Shown one piece after another: positions 54,240 through 63,223 of a stretch of 64,000 bases of DNA. The stretch spans positions 3,624,501 through 3,688,500 of the forward strand of contig NC_089442.1 of NCBI RefSeq assembly GCF_026210795.1, in the 5' to 3' direction. The notes under the pieces are model-generated. The model had not been told where the DNA came from. It did not search any database and was given only the letters and a program-made list of their open reading frames with translations. Source of the stretch: Rhizophagus irregularis. Taxonomy: Eukaryota > Glomeromycota > Glomeromycetes > Glomerales > Glomeraceae. Within the stretch, counting starts at the first letter, position 1. Every line of letters begins with the position of its first letter. Position numbers and translations under genes: made by a program.

Positions 54240-54790
54240 TGTGATTTTTATAATTATAATTTAGTATAAAATTTTAAACATGAATAACTCCATCAATATT
54301 GATGCTACAGATATGAAATACATATCATTGGAATCCTCTCTATGAGCTGAATCCAACCGCGTAAAGATAATAAAAATCAAATCACTGGATGCGGAGATTG
54401 TTAACTTTGAATTTTAAAATTATTGTTTACTATAAAAATTATAAGACTATTTAATACCAAATTTTAAACGTAAATAACTCCGTCAATATTAATGCTACAA
54501 ATATGATATACATATCATTGGAATCCTCTCGATGAGCTGAATCCAATCGCGTAAAGATAATAAAAATCGAATCACTGGATGCGGAGATCGTTAACTTTGA
54601 ATTTTATAATTATAATTTAATATAAAATTTTTAACGCGAATAACTCCGTCAATATTGATGCTACAGATATAAAATACATATCATTGGAATCCTCTCGATG
54701 AGCTGAATCCAACCGTATAAAGATCATAAATATCGAATCACTGGATGCAGAGTTCGTTAACTTTGAATTTTAATATTATTGTTACTATAA
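54240..54790. repeat. Three diverged tandem copies, 166-190 bp
   Basis: Anchors TAACTCC at about 54285, 54475 and 54641 begin three copies sharing CAATATTGATGCTACAGATA, ATCATTGGAATCCTCTC, ATGAGCTGAATCCAA and CACTGGATGCGGAG. The array is inside the transposon, between its left end and the transposase. Confidence 0.85.
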
Positions 54791-54995
54791 AATCATATAA
54801 CTATGACGTAATTTTGACCATTTTGACTTTTGGAGGGGCTCAAGTCAAAATCATTTCGACCATTTCGACCATTTTGGAGGTCAAAATTAACCAATTTCAG
54901 TTTCATGTATAATAACGAAGTCTACTATTTATTTATTGTATAATGTAGTATAAAGTAAAGTGTGTGAATTGCTTATATAAATATGCCATTTGGTA

Positions 54996-55423
54996 TGGTG
55001 GCTGTCACCTATAAATCACACTAATATTAAGTGACTTCAAATTTTTATAAATTGTAAATTGAATAGTAAAAAGAAAAAACTAAACTGATAAAATGATATA
55101 GCAACATGTACTGAACATTTCTATCGGATTATTTTATAGAATTTAATAAGAATTTTAATTAATATTATGGGTTAAAGTTGGATAATTTTAATAAGTAGCA
55201 ATAATAAAAATATAAAATTTCGGACTAGTTTTCATGTAATTTTTATGGATTTTACAAAAATTCCATGGAAATCCACAAGAATTCCATGTAATATGGCAAA
55301 AAAAAAATTTTGCATTATAAGCGATTAATATTTTGACAAAGTACTTTAAAACATAAGTTACACAATATAAATAAATAAATTTCAAAATTTTGGACTATTG
55401 TTGTTTATAGGTGACAGCCACCA
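54996..55423. mobile_element. MITE with TA duplication (Tc1/mariner-like)
   Basis: Perfect inverted ends of 20 bp, TGGTGGCTGTCACCTATAAA, at 54996-55015 and 55404-55423, flanked by TA on both sides (54994-54995 and 55424-55425). It is 428 bp with no coding capacity. It sits in an ATATAACG-type motif of the host transposon. Confidence 0.88.
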
Positions 55424-56239
55424 TATAACGGATTTTTTTACAATGAATTTTTTTTTCATTATAACGAAGAATTTTTGCGGTTTTTAATTGAACATTCTTT
55501 AGTAATACTAGTAAATTTTTTGTAATTTTCTATATAAGATAATTTACCCCTTGCTATTTTGTTAAATATAGTAATTATTTATATAAAAATGGATTTTTAC
55601 ACTATACTTATCATTACTTTCATTTATTCTTCTCTTTGATATCAATAATATACCAAAAGAAACTCCTAGAAAGCGTAAATCACTTACATCAGCCCAAAAA
55701 AAGGAGGTTTGTTTAAAGAAAATATCCACTCCTTTTTTAAAACAAAAGGACTTAGCAAAAGAATATGATGTTAGTGAAGGAATGGTGAGTGATATTCTGA
55801 AAGAGAAAGACTGATAGTTTGCAATAGATAATGATTCATATCAAGCCAATTTAAAATGCAAAAAAAAAACTCAGTTTTCTATTATTGAAGAAGCACTTAC
55901 TGTCTGGATAGATAAAGCACTTCAAGCTGGATTTTATTCTTACTAAAAGTATTTTGATAACAAAGGCATTAGATTTTGTCTTATTGTATAATGAAGAAAA
56001 ATTCAAAGCATCAAGTGGGTGCTTGATAATTTTAAAAGAAACATGATCTTAAGCATCTGATATTAAATTCGTAGGGGAAGGAGGTAGTGCACCAATTTAA
56101 GATCTTAATTCAATAAGAGAAAAACTTCGTCAAATATTAAGAAATTATGATCCAAAAGATATTTTTAATTGTGATAAGACGGGTTTCTTCTGGAAAATGA
56201 AACCAAATCGTATAATATCTAATAGTTCGATGGCAAGGC

Positions 56240-56460
56240 CAGAACCAGCGTGAAAAAAAAGTTTGCAAAAATTTCGGAATTTTACCGGCAAAGCATAACA
56301 ATTCCGGAAATTTATTTTTTCAACCGGAATTATATGACCAGAATTAAAAATATTTTTGGTAAACTTAATTTATTTTTAAAATATACTGGAAATCTGACCG
56401 GGATCATAAAATTTTACCGGATTTATCAAAAATTTACCGGAAAAACTGGCTAAATTACAA
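56240..56460. mobile_element. Probable insertion within the DDE domain
   Basis: About 220 bp rich in ACCGGAA/TTCCGG motifs, placed between the MKPNR block and the FKDRVT block, which are nearly contiguous in related transposases. The borders begin GCCAG and end CTGGC, a 5-bp inverted match. No clear target duplication is seen, so the exact borders and class are open. Confidence 0.5.
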
Positions 56461-57405
56461 TAGATTTTTCATGCTGATTAGAACTAAGCAATTTAAGGAT
56501 CGTGTAACTATTTTATTTACTTGCAATTCAACTGGAACTGAAAAATTGCACCCCCTATTTATACATAAATATGAAAATTCCAGAGTGCTTAAAAATATTA
56601 ACAAAAATTCCCTCCTGGTCAATTATTATTGGAATAAAAAAAGTTGGATGCAAGTGTCTATCTGGAACGATTATCTTAAAAAATTAGATTCTTATATGAA
56701 AGCACAAAATAGGCACATACTTCTATTTGTTGACGAATCTTCACACGTCTTTATCTGAAAATACAACTCTCACGAATATTGTCATTGAATACCTTTCTCC
56801 AACACTTTCAACCCTGCGATCAAGGAATCATTAATAGTTTTAAAGTAAGAAGTAAACTTTATTTGTTCACTGTAATTGTTTTAAATTTAATGTTGATTTT
56901 TTTATTTTAGGTACAATATAGAAAGTTGTATTTGCATAATCGGTTTAAGGCTTTTGATAATTTCAATGAACATGGCACTGAACTTGGTGAAATTGACATT
57001 AAAAAATGTATCAAATATATTGCACGTGTGTGGGATAATGTTACAAATGATACAATCAAAAATTGTTGGCTAAAAACAGGTATTATACTTGAATATGGTG
57101 AGCCAAGTGATAATGAAAGTGTCAACCGTGAAGTTTATGAGAACAATGCTGATATATAACTTGAACTTGAACTAAAGCTCCGAATGGATCAGTTCGGTTC
57201 AGTTTTTTTGCAGTTCAGGTAGAACCAAAACTGAAATGGACCCAAGCGAACCGTCGGTTCGGTTCGGTTATCGAGAAATTAAGAAAAATGCGAAAAAATG
57301 AATACACGACCATCCAGTGATCGTACAAGAACGTGCCATAGCTCGTTGGAATCCTCTCATCGAGACGCGTTGAATGGTGGTAAAATCAAGTTTCTAGCAT
57401 CGATA

Positions 57406-57630
57406 AGACCCCGCTTACTTATAATAAAGGTCACTGTAGAAAATTGGCTCTTTACTAATAGTTTTTACCTTACTTTTTTCTTAAATTCTATTGGTTAATT
57501 AGCTAAAAAAGAAAAAAATCATAACAATGTAACATAAAATTTCCTTTTATAGTAGGATCTGCAAAGAATTTTATATATGATTTTTACCTTAGGCCTGGGG
57601 GTGACCTATCTTATAAGTAAGCGGGGTCCT
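57406..57630. mobile_element. 225-bp MITE with 9-bp duplication (Mutator-like)
   Basis: The left end AGACCCCGCTTACTTATAA matches the reverse complement of the right end (AGGACCCCGCTTACTTATAA), and the similarity continues to GGTCAC. The flanks are GCATCGATA at 57397-57405 and 57631-57639, an exact 9-bp duplication. Nine-base duplications are typical of Mutator-like elements. It is nested in the 1.7-kb element. Confidence 0.85.
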
Positions 57631-57824
57631 GCATCGATACATCACGAGATAGAACATGGTGAGTATTTCTTAAAAAATTTGTATTAGAAAACGATCCATT
57701 GATGCTAGAAACATGAATTTACCACCATTCGACGCATCTCAATGAGACCAATCTAATGAGCTATAATTTGTCTTTTTGCAATTACTGGATGGTTGTGTAT
57801 TCGTTTTTTCGCATTTTTTTTTAA

Positions 57825-58107
57825 ATTTTCGAATGTCAAAAATTAAAATTCTGATACAAGCGATTAAACGCCATCTATTGATCACACAAAGACGAATTTT
57901 AGCTCATTGGATTCGTCTCACTGAGACAAGTCGAATGGTGGTAAAATCAAGTCTCTAGCATCGATAGATCGTGAGATAGCCCATGGTGAGTGGTTCTTAA
58001 ACAATTTGCATTAGAAAACGAATCCAATGAGCTAAAATTCGTCTTTGTGTGATCAATAGATGGCGTTTAATCGCTTGTATCGGAATTTTAATTTTTGACA
58101 TTCGAAA
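57825..58107. repeat. Large near-perfect inverted repeat (foldback)
   Basis: About 90 bp at 57825-57915 (TTTTCGAATGTCAAAAATTA through CTCATTGGATTCG) recur reverse-complemented at 58018-58107 with only a few differences. It would form a long hairpin. Further arms (about 57285-57405 versus 57640-57830, and 58120-58250) repeat the family GCGAAAAAATGAATACACGA. Confidence 0.85.
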
Positions 58108-58394
58108 ATTTAAAAAAAAATGCGAAAAAATGAATACACGACCATCCAGTGATTGCAAAAAGACGAATTATAGCCCATTAGATTCGTCTCGTTGAGATGC
58201 GTCGAATGGTGGTAAATTCATGTCTCTAGCATTAATGGATCGTTTTCTAATGCAAATTTTTTAAGAAATACTCAGCCATGTGTCCCATCTCGTGATCTAT
58301 CGATGCTAGAGCTTGATTTTACCACCATTCGGAGCGTCTCGATGAAGATTGGAGTTAACGAAGGCTTATGGCCCGTCTTGTATGATCAACTGAT

Positions 58395-58721
58395 AGTAGT
58401 GTTTGGATCAGAATCAGTTTGGCCTAAGGTCAATCCGGATAAAGTGCGATTATCTGGGTAAAAACCGCGGTTTTATCCGGATTTCGTCGGATTTTATCCG
58501 GATTGCAGATTTCGGATAAACTGTTGTATTTCATGAACTAATGATTAGAACTTTATGATTTATGGCTTGTTTGAAAGCTCTTAGTGTTACAAATACGATC
58601 ATAGTACTCAAATTTGTTGATAATTGGATTTAATTCCACCTTTTACAAAATTAAAGTTTTTATCCGGATTGAGTAATTATTTTATCCGGATAACGGTTTT
58701 TATCCAGATTCAAACACTACT
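58395..58721. mobile_element. Probable nested element with ATCCGGATAA-rich interior
   Basis: The left AGTAGTGTTTGGATCAG and the reverse complement of the right, AGTAGTGTTTGAATCTG, form inverted ends. The interior is full of TTATCCGGAT palindromes. It interrupts the GGATGGTCGTGTATTC-family arm. Flanks ACTGAT and ACTGGAT are near-matching but not an exact duplication. Confidence 0.6.
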
Positions 58722-59037
58722 GGATAGTCGTATATTCATTTTTTCGCATTTTTTCTTAATTTCGGATAGAACTGAACCGAACTGGACGGTTCCAAGTCCA
58801 AAACTGAATCGAGAACCGAACCAAATTTTTTGCTGGTTCCAGATCGGTTCCCGGTTCAAACCGGAACCGTTCAGAGCTTTAACTTGAACGCCTAAAGGAG
58901 TTGGAAGAAGTTCAAGTCTTAATAAATAAACTTGATTTCAAAGATTCTTTTATAGCTGAAGAATTTGTTCTTTATGATGATTCTGAGATAACAACGGAAA
59001 TGATTTCTGATGATAAAATTTTAAAAGCAGTTCAACC

Positions 59038-59704
59038 AGGACCCTGGACATCACATATATAACTCACATTTGAGTTTTAGCAAATTCAATCAAAATTAGG
59101 TTAAACTCATAATTTTAGATAGAGCAAATTGATTGAAAATTAATTAAAAGTCATAATTATAAGTTTTAGCAAATTGTGTTGATTTTACAAAGTCATATTT
59201 TATATTTGAGCAAATTGGTACTTTTTTTTGAATTTAATTTATCCTTTTTTTTAACTTTTATTGATAATATTTTAAAAATATTAGTTTTGGGGTCCGGGTT
59301 ATATTTTGGCCAAAATTAAGCATAATGCAGGCCAAAAACCGTCCGATTAGTTTCGCAACATTTTTTTTATTTTCAGTTTTTTGCGATTATCTTGGCATCC
59401 AGTAATCCGATTTATGTGGATTTTTTTTTTAATTTGTAGAGCTCGATAAGGGCTACAAAACAAAAAAAAGTTCGCATAAATTGGACCACTAGATGCCGAG
59501 ATAATTGCAAAAAACATAATTTTTTTTGAAATTTAGGCCAATTTGCTAAAAAGTTATACTCATATTTTGAGTTTTAGCAAATTAGTATAGATTTAAAATG
59601 TGATAATTTGATTTTTAGCAAATTAGGTCTATTTTAGCAGGAGCAAAAAGTGCTAAATTCATGCAGATCAGTTATGAGTTATATATGTGATGTCTGGGGT
59701 CCTA
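59038..59704. mobile_element. 0.67-kb element with 28-bp inverted ends
   Basis: GGACCCTGGACATCACATAT at 59039 and the reverse complement of 59675-59702 (GGACCCCAGACATCACATAT) match with two differences over 28 bp, ending in ATAACTCA. Flanks TTCAACC occur at 59031-59037 and 59705-59711; with one more base (G versus A) this would be an 8-bp hAT-like duplication. Removing it rejoins the transposase tail as KAVQPNNPEKEE. The interior has AAATTAGG/TTTTAGCAAATT repeats and no ORF. Confidence 0.8.
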
Positions 59705-60288
59705 TTCAACCTAACAATCCAGAAAAAGAAGAAATTGAGGAGGAACCTTTACCAACAATAACTCATAACGAAGTTATTGAATGTTACGATAAAGTGATCT
59801 TATATTTACAATGTCAGGAAAATAATTATGGTTCAAATGATAAGGAAATTAAGTTTATAAAAAAATTTAAAAAAGAAGCTTTGAGAGAATACTTTTGTTC
59901 TACAAAGCAAATCAATCTTGATAATTTTGTTAATGTAATCAAATAATTCTATTAATAAAAATTTATAATTATATCGATTTTATACTGACGTAATTAATTT
60001 GCACTGTGACATATTAAATTGTATTGACGTAATTAATTTTATATTTAGACGTAATTATTCAACATGCTAATAAAATTTCAATATTTATATAAAATATAAA
60101 GTATTTTCCGATTAAGGCATTATGTGGTTCTAGTTTTTATACCACTCAAGTATTCATTAACAGCTACAGTAAAATCATTTGAAATAAATATTTATTCCCG
60201 CTTTAATAAATCATTTGCTGATGAAAACATCATTGACTGATTCTTTATTCATAACACTGCATCAACAATAGCTTTTCCAAGGCTATTC

Positions 60289-61058
60289 CCTATAAAAATA
60301 AAGAAAAAAGAAACGTTAGAACATTTCTTTAAGTTAATCCACAAAAACTTCCTCCATTCAATTTACCCGAGGTCTCCAAGACCGTTCCCAAGTCATTTCC
60401 TACAAAAATAAAAAAAAGAAACGTTAGAATGTTTCTTTTAAATTAATTTTATAAAAACTCCTTCCTTTCAACTTACCCGAGGTCTTCAAGACATTCCCAA
60501 GTCATTCCAGCGTTCTCTACGAAAATAAAGAAAAAAAAGAAACATTAGAATGTTTCTTTAAGTCAAATCACAAAAATTCCTCCATTCAACTTACCTGAGG
60601 TCCTCCAAGACCGTTCTCAAGTTTTTTCCTACAAAATAAAGAAAAAAAAGAAATGTTAGAACATTTCTTTAAGTTAAATCACAAAAAATTCCCTCCATTC
60701 AATTTACCTGAGGTCCTCCAAGACCGTTCCCAAGTCTTTCTCTACAAAAATAAAGAAAAAAAAGAAACGTTAAAATGTTTCTTTTAAATTAATTCCCAAA
60801 ACTCCCTCTATTCGACTTACCTGAGGTTTTCCTGGTGTTTCCTGCAAAAATAAATAAAGAAAGAAATGTTAGAATGTTTCTTTTAAGTTAATTTCCCAAA
60901 CTTCCTCCATTCAACTTACCCAAGGTCCTTCAAGACTGTTCTCAAGTCGTTCCCTACAAAAATAAAGAAAAAAGAAACGTTAAAACGTTTCTTTACCCAA
61001 ACTCCGCTTTAGAACTTTACCATTTTTCATTTTCCCCTAAAATCTAGAAGTCCATTTT
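60289..61058 (-). repeat. Tandem array of microexon-intron-like units
   Basis: Seven units of about 96-121 bp. Read on the minus strand, each has an acceptor (TTTTTGTAG or similar), a short exon-like block and a GTAAGT/GTAAAT donor. Exon-like blocks: 61058-60997 (62 nt), 60953-60920 (34), 60841-60821 (21), 60741-60708 (34), 60628-60595 (34), 60516-60477 (40), 60399-60367 (33), then a terminal block from 60289. Intervening introns are 77-79 nt except the first (43). Block consensus is GACTTGGGAACGGTCTTGGA then GGACCTCAG. Each intron has the hairpin AGAAACGTTARAAYGTTTCT. All-exon splicing meets a stop, so the coding role is uncertain; exon skipping changes the frame. It lies between the transposase tail and the right transposon end. 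Confidence 0.75.
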
Positions 61059-61171
61059 CTACAAAAAATAAACAAATTCCATTTTTTTTTAAGAAAAAAC
61101 TAAAAAATCGATTAAAATAATTTAAATAAAAATTTTATTAATAAACTATTTTTTTTTCAGTTTTTTAAACC

Positions 61172-61196
61172 GAATTTGTATTCGGTTTACCAAATT
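61172..61196. repeat. Short hairpin
   Basis: AAACCGAA and TTCGGTTT flank a 6-nt loop, a perfect 8-bp stem. It lies upstream (minus strand) of the microexon array. Confidence 0.5.
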
Positions 61197-61690
61197 TTTT
61201 TTATACAATCTAGTAACTTTTTTTTTTTTAAAAAAAAATTATCCACAACGATCAGTGGTAAATCAATATAATTAATTTATATGACTGAAACCGTAATGGT
61301 TAAAATTATGACATATCGGGCAGTGGTGAAATTAAAAGCAAAACATGTACGCTCAATGTCATGATATTTGAGAATTATTATAAATGGTGTACGCGCAATA
61401 TAAAAAATAAATTGAATAATGATAAATTATGTGCGCTACTATTAAAAAATTTAACATCCATATTTCAATTCATGTGCAGAGCGCGCATTCCACACATCCA
61501 ATTTTGACTACTGTATCAGGGTATTTTCAAAATTTGTATAAGCCAAAAACTATTAGTATAACATAGTTATATATTACAACGAAGAATTCGCTATGTTATA
61601 CTGAATAATTCGTTATAGTATTAATGAAGTTGCTTATAACGAAGGCCTGATCGGCCAGAATGCAGGGTTCGTTATATCAAGAGGAGACTG

Positions 61691-62140
61691 TATAAATAAT
61701 TAAATAATGTTGAAAATTGCATGCAAATTTACACACAATTTTTTTTTAATAATTCAACTGTTAGCAATTTTCTGTCTATATATAAAGTCTAAATCAGCCT
61801 TTTAAACTATCTTTGCAAGCTTAATAAAAGTTGTAGAGTGAGGTGAAATACATAATATATGTAAATTTCAAATTTTCTAAGGTATATAGATGAAAAATGT
61901 AACACATTTAACATTGTAAAATTTCATAAATTTGCTGATTTTTACAAATGTAAAGATTCATCTATAAGACAACTATTACAAAAAGTGATTTATATAAAAA
62001 AAATAATATTTTTAATATAAATTTCATAATATTTTCTATGCAAAAATCAAAAAAAATCCTAGGTTGATTAATGCAATTTCAAATATATAAATAATTAAAC
62101 AATGTTGAAAATTGCATGCAAATTTGCACATAATTTTCTT
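61691..62140. repeat. Right copies of ~395-bp tandem repeat
   Basis: One full unit (61691-62085) and the start of the next (62086 onward, TATAAATAATTAAACAATG, then TTGAAAATTGCATGCAAATT). The shift between the two starts is 395 bp. The left partner, at 53640-54029, is separated by the transposon insertion. Confidence 0.85.
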
Positions 62141-63223
62141 ATTATTTAAGGAATATTATTATTTGCAGAATCCTGAACATCTTTCATACAACTCAGAGGT
62201 AATGTATAGCAAAATGCATTTTTAGCAATAACTCAATTAATATCAATACTAAAAATGCGATTTTACTATTATTAGATTCGTCTTATTAAAATGAATCTAA
62301 TAAGCCTAATTCATCAAACTCCAATTACTGAATCACTTAAAAACAGGGGTATATATGATAAGAAAATTTGAAAATACCTCTAAAATATACATTCTGGCCA
62401 GAATTAACATATAAACTTTACGTAAACTTTAATGTGAATTGTATGAGAGATGTTTGGGTCCTAAAATAATGTTTGGGTCCTAAAATACTAATAGGTAGGA
62501 GTAAACAATAGTAAAAGAAGAAGAAGTAAAGGAAAATAACTCTAAGAAGTTATTAAAAATCTTCTTTGCATATTGTTTGTATAGAGGCTTTTTATGTATT
62601 AACACCATTGACCATTTCTGTTTTCTTAATAGTATTATCTAAATTGAAAAAAGTTGACCCATTAAAATAAAAGTGGTTTTATATAAATATCTAATAAACT
62701 GTTTGTTAATAAAAAGTTTGTTATAAATTCTTTTCAAATTATTATTTTTTATAGTAATTTTTGCTTAAAAGTATCCTTATTTTTAAATAGTATTTATATT
62801 ATTGGTATTCTCTTATAATTAGTAGGTGTTATACCAGGCTGCCTTATCTCGAAGGTAAAGTCTAGAAATTGTGTAAAATAAAGATTATTTTAAAATAAAA
62901 AATAAAACTATATACCTTTCAGGTCTTTTTATCAAAGTGAAACTTAGTTGAAGTTTATATTTAAAAGTGTATATTTAAAAAATAAAAGTAATAAAAGTGA
63001 AAATAAAATTTTTAATATATGTAGTTCACAGTACTTATTTCTATTTAATTATTAATGAGAAAGTGCAAATATTATATTTTTCTGGTAATGAAATCCTATT
63101 TGTTACATTAATTATCATGTGGATAAATACTTAATGCCGGCCAATTCCGCGACTTTTTATTGGAAGTTGTGCCGGGAAATAATTTTTATAAAATCGACCC
63201 AATTACACGAGGGTCAAATAAAA
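62141..63223. other. AT-rich spacer before the YbaK gene
   Basis: No credible ORF. It holds an ATTAGATTC/GAATCTAAT inverted repeat (about 62270-62302) and two adjoining 19-bp copies of ATGTTTGGGTCCTAAAATA (62450-62487). Confidence 0.55.

Larger units (their letters stand above)
57173..58881. mobile_element. 1.7-kb element with 8-bp target duplication (hAT-like), foldback interior
   Basis: The ends TAAAGCTCCGAATGG and, reverse-complemented, TAAAGCTCTGAACGG, are flanked by ACTTGAAC at 57165-57172 and 58882-58889. Removing the element and one duplication restores the transposase frame (LELE then RLKELEEVQV). An 8-bp duplication is the hAT signature. No transposase is visible, so it is non-autonomous. 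GGTTCGGTTC-type repeats near both ends extend the inverted termini. The middle is several inverted repeats and further nested elements. Confidence 0.85.
55643..59946 (+). pseudogene. Decayed Tigger/pogo-type (CENP-B/DDE_1) transposase, split by insertions
   Basis: In order: an HTH start (PRKRKSLTSAQKKEVCLKK, then KQKDLAKEYDVSEGMVSDIL) ending in TGA at 55813-55815; a CENP-B-type piece (FSIIEEALTVWIDKALQAGF); a DDE_1 start (DIFNCDKTGFFWKMKPNR, about 56160-56220); the DDE core FKDRVTILFTCNSTGTEKLHP with RHILLFVDESSH (56490-56755); a C-terminal core (VWDNVTNDTIKNCWLKTGI, to 57157); and the tail (EEVQVLINKL..., then KQINLDNF at the end, 59946). Frameshifts and stops separate the pieces. Unrelated DNA interrupts the frame at about 56245-56465 and at two element insertions. 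Such transposases cut and paste at TA. This copy cannot be functional. Confidence 0.88.
54030..61690. mobile_element. Pogo/Tigger-type DNA transposon with nested insertions
   Basis: The left end reads TA|CAGTCTCCTCTCTCTACAAC and the right end, reverse-complemented, TA|CAGTCTCCTCTTGATATAAC; both continue with GAACC. A TA target duplication flanks the ends at 54028-54029 and 61691-61692. ATATAACGAA-like motifs recur near both ends (about 54074, 54125, 61640-61680), as expected for transposase-binding sites. The inside carries a decayed CENP-B/DDE transposase. The 7.66-kb length is far above a simple Tigger (about 2-3 kb) because other elements have inserted. Tc1/mariner/pogo membership follows from the TA duplication and the transposase type. 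Confidence 0.88.

Noticed and set aside
60289-61058. CRISPR-like reading of the regular array
   Set aside because: The repeat unit varies in length, the spacers are not unique, and the host is eukaryotic; the repeated splice-site pattern explains it better.
62450-62487. 19-bp direct repeat as an element border
   Set aside because: The two copies adjoin with no element between them; a simple local duplication is enough.
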